Source: an uncultured Clostridia bacterium (GTDB lineage: Bacteria; Bacillota; Clostridia; Peptostreptococcales; Anaerovoracaceae). From it: a stretch of DNA of 64,000 bases. The notes beneath the pieces were generated by a model. That model had not been told where the DNA came from and made no database searches. It was given only the letters and a program-made list of their open reading frames with translations. Made by a program: the position numbers and the translations under genes. Of this stretch, positions 36,742 through 48,332 are shown piece by piece. Location of the stretch: assembly GCA_934255135.1 (NCBI GenBank), contig CAKQMV010000002.1, forward strand, positions 105,822 to 169,821. The letters run 5' to 3'. Every line of letters starts with the position of its first letter. Within the stretch, counting starts at the first letter, position 1.

Positions 36742-38280
36742 CTAAAATTCATCTGTCTCATCAAGATCCTTACTGTCGCTCTTAAGCTTGCCGCTATTCT
36801 GTGACTGAAGCTTTACCTTGATAGTCTTCTGATGGCCATCTCTCTCAATTACTACAGAAACTGTATCACCAATCTTATGCTCATGAACTCTTGCGATAAA
36901 GTCACTCGCATTTGATGCCTTGTTTCCGTCGATTGAAATGAGTCTGTCACCAACCTGGAAGCCCGCCTTTTGCGCCGCTTCTGATGTTACATCTACTACA
37001 TATACGCCTGCTCCTTCAAGCTGATAGTACTCAGCATAGTCAGAATCTATATCTCTAATGTTGATTCCGATATATCCCTTATCAGGTACCTTACCGGTAT
37101 CAATCAGGCTGTCGATGATGTCACCTACAGAATTGATTGGAATTGCAAATCCAAGGCCCTCAATTCCTGTTCCAGAACTCTTGGCTACTACAATACCAAC
37201 AAGCTCACCTGCACCGTTAAAGAGACCTCCACCTGAGTTACCAGGGTTGATTGCCGCATCTGTCTGAAGAAGATCAAGCGTAGTGTTGTTAATAGTAAGT
37301 CTTCTCTCCAGCGCACTGATGATTCCTGTTGTTGCAGTACCACCAAGGCTTCCTAGAGGGTTACCGATTGCAACTGTCTGATCTCCTAGTGAGAGCTTGC
37401 TGCTGTCTCCAAGAGTTGCAACTGTTAGGTTGCTTGCATTAATCTTGATTACAGCAATATCATTCTCTGCATCAGTTCCTACGAGAGTTGCATTATAGCT
37501 CTTACCGTTGTGAAGAGTTACTGAAATCTTCTTGGCATCCTCGATTACGTGATTATTGGTTGCAATATATCCGTCTTTATTAACGATTACACCACTTCCT
37601 GCACCCTCTTCAACCTGCTGTTGACCGAACATATTAGTTGAAACACTTGATGTATTAATCTCTACTACTGCATCGATGTTCTTAGCAATGATCTCCTGTG
37701 TGCTCAGCTTGCTTCCTGATGATGAATCAATACTTGAGCTTGTGAGATTATTATATGATCCGGCAGAATCCGAAGTATTCTTTATAATGAGCACTGATGC
37801 TGCTGTACTCAGAACCGCTGTAAGCAGAATGGCTATTATAAGTGTAATGACAAAAGCCTTCTTGGTTATATAGTGCGGTGATTTATGCTCTGGTGAGTGG
37901 TGCCTGCTTGCCCTGCCTGTCGGAGATTCACCATGCTCGCCTTCCGGAAGCTTCTTCTTGTTAGCTGCTTCCTTGACCAGTTCAAAAGCATCGTTTTCAT
38001 GAACTGTCTCGTATGATGTGCTGTCAGGCTCGACGATTACGAAATTCGGGTCAGCTACTACTATATCCGACTTAGAAGCTGAACCGTTGCTGTCGTCTGG
38101 AGCCTGATTTGATGAAACATGGTCCTCAGGCTGTTCTGTTACATGTTCTGTTACCTGCTCGTCCAAAATTTCGGTGCCCTCTGTTTTAGGGTCTTCCGCC
38201 TGATTGACATTTGTCTCAGTTACATCTGTTTCTGTAACGTCTGTCTCAGGACTGTTCTCGTTCTTATTAATTTCTTCCAT
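36742..38280 (-). CDS. htrA: HtrA/DegP-type trypsin-like serine protease
   Basis: Membrane-anchored quality-control protease, 512 residues. An acidic disordered N-terminal region rich in Glu/Thr (about 1-110) and a basic stretch precede one membrane segment, then the protease with catalytic His in TNNHVIED, Asp in ENDIAVIKI and Ser in NPGNSGGGLF, and one C-terminal PDZ domain. The start MEEINKNE is 8 bases after GGAGG; an earlier ATG at 38304 lacks a site. The long acidic cytoplasmic N-terminus exceeds that of most HtrA proteins. Confidence 0.93.
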   Translation of the reverse strand: MEEINKNENSPETDVTETDVTETNVNQAEDPKTEGTEILDEQVTEHVTEQPEDHVSSNQAPDDSNGSASKSDIVVADPNFVIVEPDSTSYETVHENDAFELVKEAANKKKLPEGEHGESPTGRASRHHSPEHKSPHYITKKAFVITLIIAILLTAVLSTAASVLIIKNTSDSAGSYNNLTSSSIDSSSGSKLSTQEIIAKNIDAVVEINTSSVSTNMFGQQQVEEGAGSGVIVNKDGYIATNNHVIEDAKKISVTLHNGKSYNATLVGTDAENDIAVIKINASNLTVATLGDSSKLSLGDQTVAIGNPLGSLGGTATTGIISALERRLTINNTTLDLLQTDAAINPGNSGGGLFNGAGELVGIVVAKSSGTGIEGLGFAIPINSVGDIIDSLIDTGKVPDKGYIGINIRDIDSDYAEYYQLEGAGVYVVDVTSEAAQKAGFQVGDRLISIDGNKASNASDFIARVHEHKIGDTVSVVIERDGHQKTIKVKLQSQNSGKLKSDSKDLDETDEF

Positions 38281-38358
38281 GTTACCGTCCTCCATACTAG
38301 GCATTATAGTTTTGCAATATGTAGAGTTTATGTAATTTGGGAAAAGAGTAAAAACAAG

Positions 38359-38386
38359 TTGTTTATAAACTGAAAAGTATTATAAT
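38359..38386 (+). promoter_or_regulatory. Promoter of the DUF1934 gene, near-leaderless
   Basis: TTGTTT (38359-38364) and TATAAT (38381-38386) are 16 bases apart. The ATG is 9 bases beyond the -10 box and no ribosome binding site precedes it. Confidence 0.6.
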
Positions 38387-38395
38387 ATTAGAGTT

Positions 38396-38869
38396 ATGAA
38401 AAAAGAAGTTTCATTGAAAATTATAAGTAATCAATACATTGAGAGCCTCAAGCCAAGCGGTGAGGCTTTTGTTCGTGAGCTCGAACTGGAGGATTCAGTT
38501 GAGATTCTCACAGACGGCGAAGTTTTCAGCAGAGCGGGTGCAACCTATGTAACATATAATGAATCTGCTGATGCCGGACTAGAAGATTCAAGAGCAATCC
38601 TTAAGGTGAAGGATGACGCAATTGAAATAAAGAGATATGGCAAGAATGATGATCTTACAATGGATATGCATCTTGAAGAGGGTGCGATGACTATTACCAG
38701 ATATCATCTGCCTATGATGCAGTCAATCGATCTTGAGGTTTATACAAACGGTGTAGAGGTAAATCTGGACGAGGAAGGTCTTGGAACAATCAAAGCTGAT
38801 TACAGACTCAGATTTGATGAGGAATACTCAAGACGTACCAAGCTAGAGGTAGCAGTGATGGAACAGTAA
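38396..38869 (+). CDS. DUF1934 family beta-barrel protein
   Basis: A 157-residue soluble protein of the DUF1934 (YwiB-like, calycin-fold) family. Alternating hydrophobic strands fill the length, with the family features RAGATYVTYNES and YRLRFDEEYSRR. No signal peptide or membrane segment is present. The function is unknown. It is followed after 38 bases by the DUF1846 gene and is divergent from htrA. Confidence 0.75.
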   Translation: MKKEVSLKIISNQYIESLKPSGEAFVRELELEDSVEILTDGEVFSRAGATYVTYNESADAGLEDSRAILKVKDDAIEIKRYGKNDDLTMDMHLEEGAMTITRYHLPMMQSIDLEVYTNGVEVNLDEEGLGTIKADYRLRFDEEYSRRTKLEVAVMEQ

Positions 38870-38907
38870 GCTGATTCAGCAATGATTTAAAGAAAGAAGG
38901 GGTGACA

Positions 38908-40419
38908 ATGAGAAGAATCGGTTTCAGTGCAGAGAAGTATATCGAAGAACAGTCAAAGTATATTCTTCAGCGTATTCATAGCGGAGAAGGAAGGCTTTAC
39001 CTTGAATTTGGCGGCAAGCTTGTTCAGGACAAGCACGCAATGAGAGTCCTTCCGGGATTTGATGAGAACGCGAAGATTAAGCTTTTGCAGAAGATGAAGG
39101 ATCAGGCTGAGATTATTATCTGCATCTATGCCGGAGACATCATTGCCAACAAGACAAGACAGGACTTCGGAATTACTTATGATCTCGAAGTAATGCGTCT
39201 TATCGACATGTTCAGAAGCTACGACCTGGAGATTAATTCTGTAGTGGTAACAAGATACGAGGATGCACAGCCTGTTAATACTTTCATCAATAAGCTTGAG
39301 AGACGTGGAATCAGAACTTACAAGCACAGATTCACTAAGGGCTATCCAACAGATGTAGATACAATCGTAAGTGACGAGGGATATGGTGCTAACCCATATA
39401 TCGAGGTGAGTAAGCCTCTTGTTGTTGTAACAGGTCCGGGTGGTGGATCAGGCAAGCTTGCGACATCACTAAGCCAGGTTTATCACGAGTACAAGAGAGG
39501 CAACAAGGCGAGGTATGCTAAGTTTGAGACGTTCCCAATCTGGAGCATTCCACTTAAGCACCCTGTTAACATTGCATATGAGGCAGCAACTGCAGACCTT
39601 AAGGATGTAAATATGATCGACCCTTTCCATCTTGAGACTTATGGTGAGGTTGCAGTTAACTACAATAGAGATATCGACGCATTCCCTGTTCTTAAGAGAA
39701 TTCTTCATAAGATTACTGGAAGTGATGAAGGATATATGTCACCTACAGATATGGGTGTAAACAGAGCCGGTTTTGCCATCATCGATGATGAGGCATGCTG
39801 CGAGGCTGCTAAGCAGGAGATTGTAAGAAGATATCTGATTGCAGAGTGTTCATACAAGAAGGGTAAGATCGATGAGTCGATTCTCGAGAGAATGAAGCTC
39901 ATCATGGAAGAGGTAGGCTGCACAAGATATTCAAGATCTGTTGTAAGACCTGCAGAGGAGTGCGCTGAGAGAAAGAAGGCGATGGATCCTGACAAGTATG
40001 AGAATGTTATCATTACAGCGCTTGAGCTTCCAGATGGCAGCATCGTAACAGGACGTAACAGCTACGGAATGGTTTCAACAGCTGCTGTTGTTCTTAACGC
40101 ACTTAAGAAGCTTGCTGGAATTGACGATAAACAGCTCATCATCTCGAAGTCAATCCTAGAGAGCCTTATCGAGACTAAGAGAAGTGTGTTCCGTGACGAC
40201 AGAGCTCTCGATGTTGAAGAGGTTATCATGGCGCTCACACTCACTAAGATGACAAATCCTACAGCAGAGATTGCACTTGCGGAAATCTCAAAGCTTAGGG
40301 GCTGCATTGCTCATTGCACAGCAATCCTAAGCGACAAAGACGAGGCATCAATCAAGGCACTTGGAATCGATATTACAAGCGACCCTGAGTTTGCAGGAGA
40401 CAATCTCTACTCAGAGTAG
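38908..40419 (+). CDS. DUF1846 family protein
   Basis: A 503-residue cytoplasmic protein of the DUF1846 (UPF0371) family, conserved in Firmicutes without an established function. The glycine-rich [22 protein letters not shown] (P-loop-like, about residues 173-194) suggests a nucleotide or phosphate site. The chosen ATG follows AGAAGGGG; a GTG two codons earlier is possible. A strong terminator follows. Confidence 0.85.
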   Translation: MRRIGFSAEKYIEEQSKYILQRIHSGEGRLYLEFGGKLVQDKHAMRVLPGFDENAKIKLLQKMKDQAEIIICIYAGDIIANKTRQDFGITYDLEVMRLIDMFRSYDLEINSVVVTRYEDAQPVNTFINKLERRGIRTYKHRFTKGYPTDVDTIVSDEGYGANPYIEVSKPLVVVTGPGGGSGKLATSLSQVYHEYKRGNKARYAKFETFPIWSIPLKHPVNIAYEAATADLKDVNMIDPFHLETYGEVAVNYNRDIDAFPVLKRILHKITGSDEGYMSPTDMGVNRAGFAIIDDEACCEAAKQEIVRRYLIAECSYKKGKIDESILERMKLIMEEVGCTRYSRSVVRPAEECAERKKAMDPDKYENVIITALELPDGSIVTGRNSYGMVSTAAVVLNALKKLAGIDDKQLIISKSILESLIETKRSVFRDDRALDVEEVIMALTLTKMTNPTAEIALAEISKLRGCIAHCTAILSDKDEASIKALGIDITSDPEFAGDNLYSE

Positions 40420-40430
40420 AAATAATAAAC

Positions 40431-40469
40431 AAAAAGAGCTATGATTATATGATAAATAGCTCTTTTTTT
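40431..40469 (+). terminator. Terminator after the DUF1846 gene
   Basis: AAAAAGAGCTAT pairs with ATAGCTCTTTTTTT around a 13-base AT-rich loop. Confidence 0.85.
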
Positions 40470-40525
40470 GTGGCTGAAATTACTAAGAAGATAATTAAAA
40501 AGACAATCAGAAGGAGAATGCCGGT

Positions 40526-42139
40526 TTGAGTTCAATTAAGAGAAATATGGAGAGGGTAAGACACTTCAAGTATGCGCTGGTACTTGAGTCGATTTGCGTG
40601 GGCATTCTGACCGGTGTAATTGTAGGCTGTTTCAGATGGCTTCTTAGCAAGGGTGAGCTTGTTAAAAATGTGCTTCTTAATCTAACAGATGAAGGAATGA
40701 CGGGAGGACTGATCCTAGCTGCAGTTCTTGCGGTTGTTGCGATTATCGTCACAGCTCTTATTGTAATTGAACCGGAAATTGCAGGTTCTGGTATTCCACA
40801 GGTTGAGGGAGAGCTTAAGGGACACCTTGATATGAACTGGTGGAGAGTTCTCACTGCCAAGTTTGCAGGTTGTGCACTCACGATAGGAAGCGGAATGGCA
40901 CTTGGAAGAGAGGGTCCTAGCATACAGCTTGGAGCAATGATTGGAAAGGGTTTCGCAAGGAAGAATAAGAGGGTTCCACTAGAGGAGAGGCTTCTCCTGA
41001 CTTGCGGAGCAGGAGCCGGAATATCGGCGGCATTCGGAGCGCCGCTTGCGGGCGCAATTTTTGCCCTCGAGGAGCTTCATCAGACGTTCAGCGCACTGGT
41101 TCTTATCACGACCCTTGTTGCGACAGCGGTAAGTGATTTCGTTGCAATTCAGATTGTAGGCTTTGATCCGGTATTTACTCTTTCGAGATATCATGCTTTT
41201 CCGGCTGACCACTACTGGATTCTTATAATTCTGGGACTGGTGCTGGGAGTATTTGGCTTTATATATAACAACACAATTGAGTTTATGCAGAATCTGTTCG
41301 ATAGGATCGGCTCAGTTGCATCAGGTTCGGGTCGCAAGGCTATTACGGCGGTTAAGATGCTGGCAGCTTTTGCTGCGGTATTTGTTATGTACTATATGTA
41401 TCCGATTGCGCTTGGAAGCGGAAGCAATCTGGTAGGTGAGATTGGAAGCGGAAGCTTTGGCCTTAAGGCCTTGCTGGTATTGCTGGTGTTGAAACTGATT
41501 TACTCAACTGGCTGCTTCGGATCGGGCGCTCCTGGAGGAATCTTCCTACCGCTGCTTGTTCTCGGTGCGATTTCGGGAGGCCTGTGTTCAAGAGTTATGA
41601 CATCTGTATTCGGAATCGACGAGAAGTATATCGGATTCCTAGTTGTGATTTCGATGGCCGGTATTTTTGCATCGATTGTAAGGGCTCCAGCGACAGGAAT
41701 TATTCTGATTACTGAGATGACAGGTGAGTTCTCAAGCTTTCTTTCTCTCGTAATTGTGTCTCTGATTGCATATACAACTGCTGATTTTCTTGGCGGGGAA
41801 CCAATTTACGAGCAGCTCTGGGATAGAAGGATGCGCGGCAAGGTGCCAAGAAGACAGGCGCAGACAGAGAAGAAAGAAGCCGAGAAGAAGATTATTTTCT
41901 ATCAGGATATCCATGTTGGATCATTTATTGAAGGAAGAACAATTAAGGAACTTAAGTTCCCTAAGGGTAGCCTTATTGTTGCTGTGCTTAGGGAGAACAG
42001 CGAATTCATACCTGGTGGTGAGACAGTTCTTAAATCTGGAGATAGACTTGAGATTCTATGCAGAGCGAGTGAGGTTGCAGAGATGAAGAAGCTTCTTATT
42101 GATAAGTGTCAGACGGTAATGGAACCAAGGAGATTGTAA
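40526..42139 (+). CDS. ClC-type chloride/proton antiporter with RCK-C domain
   Basis: A 537-residue ClC protein with about ten membrane spans. Selectivity motifs are GSGIP, GREGPSIQLGA (with the gating glutamate) and GAPGGIFLP. The internal glutamate expected for proton transfer is present in ALEELH, which points to an exchanger rather than a channel. A cytoplasmic TrkA-C/RCK-C domain (about 460-530) may bind a nucleotide ligand. TTG at 40526 lies 9 bases after GAAGGAG; ATG 40547 is the alternative. Confidence 0.9.
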   Translation: MSSIKRNMERVRHFKYALVLESICVGILTGVIVGCFRWLLSKGELVKNVLLNLTDEGMTGGLILAAVLAVVAIIVTALIVIEPEIAGSGIPQVEGELKGHLDMNWWRVLTAKFAGCALTIGSGMALGREGPSIQLGAMIGKGFARKNKRVPLEERLLLTCGAGAGISAAFGAPLAGAIFALEELHQTFSALVLITTLVATAVSDFVAIQIVGFDPVFTLSRYHAFPADHYWILIILGLVLGVFGFIYNNTIEFMQNLFDRIGSVASGSGRKAITAVKMLAAFAAVFVMYYMYPIALGSGSNLVGEIGSGSFGLKALLVLLVLKLIYSTGCFGSGAPGGIFLPLLVLGAISGGLCSRVMTSVFGIDEKYIGFLVVISMAGIFASIVRAPATGIILITEMTGEFSSFLSLVIVSLIAYTTADFLGGEPIYEQLWDRRMRGKVPRRQAQTEKKEAEKKIIFYQDIHVGSFIEGRTIKELKFPKGSLIVAVLRENSEFIPGGETVLKSGDRLEILCRASEVAEMKKLLIDKCQTVMEPRRL

Positions 42140-43224
42140 TGGATATTATCGGATATGCTCAGAAAAACAACAAAACATTTACAGAGAAACCTTTTGACGA
42201 GATTGATGCTGTTATGTTTGCTGAGTTCAGCTACGCAAAGCTTGAGAAGGTAGAATCATATCTTGGAGCAAAATGGTCGAAGAGGGCGACCTTGAAGGAC
42301 TATTTCAGAGCTGAGTATTTCGATGAGATGTTTAATGACGGCATTAACGATGATGAGAACAGAAGACTTACTGCAGCGATGGCATCAAGCAAGCGATATA
42401 GAGATCTGCAAGTCAGGGACGTAACCTCAATAATTGAGGAGAACGTGCAGTTTGCTGCAATGACTTTTGAAATAAGCAGCGATACGTATGCTGTTGCTTT
42501 CAGAGGTACGGATGGAACTATGATTGGCTGGAAGGAGGATTTCGAACTCTCATACAGAGACGAAATACCTTCGCAGCGGGAGGCTGTAAAATATATTGAG
42601 AAGCATTTTGGACGCATGGGAAAATTTGCAGGAAAGAAGCTTATTCTGACAGGTCACTCGAAGGGAGGAAATCTCGCGGTGTACGCGGCGTGCATGTGTT
42701 CGCCTAAGATCAACAGGAATATCACGGCGGTATTCTCACTGGATGGACCTGGCTTTAATGAATCTATAGGTGTGTTTATGGATGAGGAAATCTCACGGAG
42801 ACAGCTTGATATCCACAGAATTATTCCGCAGCATTCAATTGTCGGTCTGCTGTTTTCCGGATATGAGGACTGTCGCATTATAAAGAGCGATTCGTGGGGA
42901 ATTAATCAGCATTCAGCATTCTCATGGGAGATTGAGGACGATAGTTTTATATACCTTGACAGCCCTGACTGGGGAAGTGAATTCCTGAACAGGACAATAT
43001 CGACATGGCTTGATAATCAGACTGACGAGAAAAGAAGAATATTTGTGGAATCAATATTCGATATTCTTGAGGCGAATGATATAAAGAATATCGTGGATCT
43101 GGGGAATCTGTCCAAGATGCAGATAATTTCACTTTTGAAACAGATAGACCCCGAATCACATGAGGTTGTGAGCGAGGTCATGAAGAATCTTGCGTTATCA
43201 GCGGTAACAAATATAAAAGCGTGA
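42139..43224 (+). CDS. DUF2974 alpha/beta-hydrolase (Mbeg1-like)
   Basis: A 361-residue protein with the lipase-type nucleophile elbow LTGHSKGGNLAVYAA and an upstream oxyanion region YAVAFRGTDGT. The family resembles Mbeg1 and class 3 lipases; the substrate is unknown. The ATG overlaps the ClC stop (TAATG), so the two are translated in a coupled way. An in-frame extension inside the ClC gene is rejected. Confidence 0.82.
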   Translation: MDIIGYAQKNNKTFTEKPFDEIDAVMFAEFSYAKLEKVESYLGAKWSKRATLKDYFRAEYFDEMFNDGINDDENRRLTAAMASSKRYRDLQVRDVTSIIEENVQFAAMTFEISSDTYAVAFRGTDGTMIGWKEDFELSYRDEIPSQREAVKYIEKHFGRMGKFAGKKLILTGHSKGGNLAVYAACMCSPKINRNITAVFSLDGPGFNESIGVFMDEEISRRQLDIHRIIPQHSIVGLLFSGYEDCRIIKSDSWGINQHSAFSWEIEDDSFIYLDSPDWGSEFLNRTISTWLDNQTDEKRRIFVESIFDILEANDIKNIVDLGNLSKMQIISLLKQIDPESHEVVSEVMKNLALSAVTNIKA

Positions 43225-43257
43225 TGACGCATGCGTCGGACTGTTCTCGTCGCAGTT

Positions 43258-44286
43258 TTACTCTTTGATTTCAACTCGGCAGTGTCCCGGTGCAATATTG
43301 TCATCAACCCTGTACTTTATGTTGAGTGCAGGGTATTTATTATGAAAATATTCTTTGTTGCAGCCCGAGTTTCCTATCATATTAGAGAACCAGGATGCGC
43401 ATGAGTAAATATCTATCTTGAGCGGAGAGGACTTGTCGGTTCCTATTGCTGAAAGCTGCTCTTCAATTCTCTCTCTTATAAGCCTTCCCTCAACGAGCTG
43501 CCTGAAAGCAGGATGATATGTGCCACCATTGATAGCACCGCCGTCGCCTATGATATCGGTGCTCTTAAGACCGACGCGCATAATGTATATTCCGGCATCA
43601 TCGAGAACCTTGTACATCTCTGCCGTTCTTGTAATTGCCTCTTCTCGTGAGAGCGCCTGGTAGCTGCCCTCGTGGTACATCTCAAGGAGCCTTGTGTCGT
43701 CAAGCACGATTGTTGGGTACAGTCTTGCGAGCTCTGGCTTAAGTCGGGCTGCTTCCTGTGCTGAGTAGACGCAGCTTTCTAGCGAGTCTCCTGGCAGTCC
43801 GATCATAAGCTGAATTCCAAGAGTGAATCCGTATTCCTTTATAAGTCTCGCTGCTTTGTAGACATCTGCTGCTGTGTGGCCTCTGTTCGATGCCAAAAGG
43901 ACATTATCGTCGAACGATTGCACCCCGATTTCGATGGTGCTTACATGGTGAGCTCGAAGGTTATCGAGAATATCTTCATTGATATAATCCGGCCTGGTTG
44001 ACAGATGAATTCCATCAATCCTTCCATCCTTAAGAAATTCCTCGGCTACGGAAATATAAGCAGTCTGTTCCTCTATAGGGAGACCTGTGAAGCTGCCACC
44101 ATAAAAAGCAACCTCAACAGATGGCACATGACTGAGTGTTGTGAGCCATTCGTTTATGGTATTTCTTACAGTACTTGTAGTTGGAGCCTCCGTTCTTGCT
44201 GTTATCTTTCGTTGGTTGCAGAAGACACAGTCATTGGGACATCCGAGGTGCGGTATAAAAACTGGTATGATGGCGTGCTGCTTCAT
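43258..44286 (-). CDS. Elp3-like radical SAM protein
   Basis: A 342-residue radical SAM enzyme. The cluster cysteines are in GCPNDCVFCNQRK, SAM binding in AFYGGSFTG, and GVQSFDDNVL and QLMIGLPGDS are shared with the Elp3 branch. The GNAT acetyltransferase domain of full-length Elp3 is missing. tRNA modification is the likely theme, but the product is not known. The start is ATG 44286, 8 bases after GGAAGG. Confidence 0.82.
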   Translation of the reverse strand: MKQHAIIPVFIPHLGCPNDCVFCNQRKITARTEAPTTSTVRNTINEWLTTLSHVPSVEVAFYGGSFTGLPIEEQTAYISVAEEFLKDGRIDGIHLSTRPDYINEDILDNLRAHHVSTIEIGVQSFDDNVLLASNRGHTAADVYKAARLIKEYGFTLGIQLMIGLPGDSLESCVYSAQEAARLKPELARLYPTIVLDDTRLLEMYHEGSYQALSREEAITRTAEMYKVLDDAGIYIMRVGLKSTDIIGDGGAINGGTYHPAFRQLVEGRLIRERIEEQLSAIGTDKSSPLKIDIYSCASWFSNMIGNSGCNKEYFHNKYPALNIKYRVDDNIAPGHCRVEIKE

Positions 44287-44393
44287 ATTCAAATCCTTCC
44301 GTAAAATAGTAAAGTCTAAACTTCATAATATTACTATATTTCTTTATCACATCGAGAGTATAATAACAAGTATTGCAAAGGAGAAGATGGATA

Positions 44394-45059
44394 TTGAGCA
44401 GGACAAAGGATAAGAGAAAACACCCAATAATAAAACTTATACTGGCAGCGATAATATTTGTTTTCGGAATCGATGCACTCGTATGTATTATTGGAGGAGT
44501 CAGTCTGACTGATACAACTTCAACTGAAGGCAAGGCTGACTGTGCGCTGGTTCTCGGTGCTGCTGTTCATGGTGATGGAACACCATCAGATATGCTTAAG
44601 GACAGACTTGATAAGGGAATAGAGCTATATAATGCAGGGCTCGTAGATAAGCTGCTTATGTCTGGAGATGATGGACAGGTCGAATATAACGAGGTTGAGG
44701 TTATGAAGCAGTATGCTCTTGATGCAGGCGTTCCGAAGAAGGACATATTCCTTGACCATGCGGGATTCTCGACGTATGAATCCGTGTACAGAGCGAAAGC
44801 GATTTTTAACGTAAAGTCAGTAGTGATTGTCACTCAGAAGTATCATGAATTCAGAGCTGTTTATATCGCGAAGGTGCTTGGCTTGAATGCGAAGGGTGTT
44901 CCTTCAAGACACGTAAGCTACAGCGGTGCGGCATACCGTGAGGTCAGAGAGATTCTGGCAAGAGATAAGGACTTTTTCAAGGCAATACTGAGAATGAAGC
45001 CGACATTCCTCGGTGATGTGATCGATATAAGAGGTGACGGACGTAGATCCTGGAGCTGA
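44394..45059 (+). CDS. YdcF/SanA family membrane protein (DUF218)
   Basis: A 221-residue protein with one N-terminal membrane segment (about 12-35) and an external DUF218 domain carrying ALVLGAAVHGDGTPS, LLMSGDDG and IVTQKYHEFRAVYIA. SanA-like members affect envelope permeability; the reaction is unknown. I chose TTG 44394, 10 bases after AAGGAG; an upstream TTG (44373) would overlap that site. Confidence 0.82.
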   Translation: MSRTKDKRKHPIIKLILAAIIFVFGIDALVCIIGGVSLTDTTSTEGKADCALVLGAAVHGDGTPSDMLKDRLDKGIELYNAGLVDKLLMSGDDGQVEYNEVEVMKQYALDAGVPKKDIFLDHAGFSTYESVYRAKAIFNVKSVVIVTQKYHEFRAVYIAKVLGLNAKGVPSRHVSYSGAAYREVREILARDKDFFKAILRMKPTFLGDVIDIRGDGRRSWS

Positions 45060-45075
45060 TAATATGGAATATTTG

Positions 45076-45104
45076 AAAGTGCATTCTTATGGATGCGCTT
45101 TTAA
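45076..45104 (+). terminator. Terminator after the SanA-like gene
   Basis: AAAGTGCATTC pairs with GGATGCGCTTT (two G-T pairs) around TTAT, followed by T and A bases. Confidence 0.65.
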
Positions 45105-45136
45105 AATGTCATGTTTATTATAAAACTAAAAAATGA

Positions 45137-45142
45137 TATAAT
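45137..45142 (+). promoter_or_regulatory. -10 box of the MATE pump gene
   Basis: TATAAT lies 32 bases before the ATG, followed by a normal AGGAGGG ribosome binding site. The -35 region is poor. Confidence 0.5.
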
Positions 45143-45173
45143 GTATTGTTAAAGACAACAAGGAGGGTAGAGG

Positions 45174-46562
45174 ATGAAAGAAAATACAATGGATTTAAAG
45201 AACAAGAACGAAAATATGCCTGAAGAGAACAAGATGGGTACAGAACCGATTAAGAAGCTTCTGATTACGATGTCGCTTCCGCTGGTTATTTCGAACCTGG
45301 TTCAGGCTTTATACAATATAGTTGATAGTATCTTCGTTTCAAGAATAAGCGAGGATGCACTGACTGCGGTTACACTATGTTTCCCTTTCCAGATGCTGAT
45401 GATATCGTTCGGAATAGGAACGGCTGTAGGTATGGGTGCGCTTCTGTCAAGATATCTTGGAGCGGGACTGCTTAACAAGGTAGATAAAGTAGCTCATAAT
45501 GGAATCATTCTGGGTCTGTTTAATTATGTGATTTTTTTCTGTGTGGGGCTGTTTCTGGCGGAACCGCTTATCAGAATGCAGATTAGTGATGAGACTGTAA
45601 TCGAATATGGAGCAACATATCTCAGAATCGTATGTATGCTGTCTATTGGATTTATGATGCAGATTACTGTAGAGAGGCTTCTGCAGGCTACCGGTAAGAC
45701 ATTCTATATTCTGTTCACTCAGGGTATCGGTGCGATTATCAATATTATCTTTGACCCTATTCTTATCTTCGGACTCTTCGGTGCACCTAAGATGGGAATT
45801 GCGGGAGCTGCGGTTGCGACAGTATTTGGACAGATTTTTGCATTCGTCATGGGAATGTACTTCAACATCACAAAGAACTACGAGGTTACGCTACATATTA
45901 AACACTTAAAGCCTGATTTTGGCATTATAAAAGAAATCTATAAGATCGCAATTCCGAGTATTATCATGCAGTCAATCGGATCTGTAATGAGTCTTGCGAT
46001 GAACATGGTTCTTGCAACATTCTCCAAAACTGCGGTTGCTGTATTCGGAGTGTACTTCAAGCTTCAGAGCTTTATCTTCATGCCTGTATTTGGCTTAAAC
46101 AACGGAGTGGTGCCTATTGCAGCGTACAACTACGGTGCTAAGAATAGGGACAGGCTTGAGTCTGTTATGAAGATAAGTGTAAGATACGCTATCGCAATTA
46201 TGTTACTTGGAACTATCTGTTTCTGGCTGTTTCCTAACACACTGCTCGCACTCTTTGATGCGTCAGCACACATGATGGAGCTTGGCAGACCTTGTCTAAG
46301 AATTATCTCTATCTGTTTTCCATTCGCAGCTTATGCTATTATGAGGGGAGCAATATTCCAGGCACTTGGCAAGAGTGTTTACAGTATGAATATTTCTATT
46401 ATGAGACAGCTTGTAGTTCTGATTCCTGCATCTGTTCTCCTGGGAATGACTGGAAACGTAAACAACGTATGGTGGGCATATCCGATTGCAGAGGTTGTTG
46501 GATGTACAACATCGGCTCTGTACACAAGAAGAATCAGAAGAAAGATTATAGACACAATTTAA
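45174..46562 (+). CDS. MATE family efflux transporter
   Basis: A 462-residue multidrug/metabolite exporter of the MATE family with twelve predicted membrane spans and a charged N-terminal extension of about 20 residues. The substrate and coupling ion cannot be read from sequence. It begins a run continuing to 5-formyl-THF cyclo-ligase (35-base gap) and trpS. A second, distinct MATE gene is at 55117. Confidence 0.9.
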   Translation: MKENTMDLKNKNENMPEENKMGTEPIKKLLITMSLPLVISNLVQALYNIVDSIFVSRISEDALTAVTLCFPFQMLMISFGIGTAVGMGALLSRYLGAGLLNKVDKVAHNGIILGLFNYVIFFCVGLFLAEPLIRMQISDETVIEYGATYLRIVCMLSIGFMMQITVERLLQATGKTFYILFTQGIGAIINIIFDPILIFGLFGAPKMGIAGAAVATVFGQIFAFVMGMYFNITKNYEVTLHIKHLKPDFGIIKEIYKIAIPSIIMQSIGSVMSLAMNMVLATFSKTAVAVFGVYFKLQSFIFMPVFGLNNGVVPIAAYNYGAKNRDRLESVMKISVRYAIAIMLLGTICFWLFPNTLLALFDASAHMMELGRPCLRIISICFPFAAYAIMRGAIFQALGKSVYSMNISIMRQLVVLIPASVLLGMTGNVNNVWWAYPIAEVVGCTTSALYTRRIRRKIIDTI

Positions 46563-46597
46563 TGTAATCAGAAGTTTACATTGAAAGGTTAGTAGAA

Positions 46598-48272
<1,675 letters not shown>

Positions 48273-48308
48273 TTAGCATCGGGAATTACGAAACATATGA
48301 AATACGAG

Positions 48309-48332
48309 GCCCGGTCGTAAGACCGGGCTTTT
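48309..48332 (+). terminator. Terminator after trpS
   Basis: GCCCGGTC pairs perfectly with GACCGGGC around GTAA, followed by T4. Confidence 0.9.
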
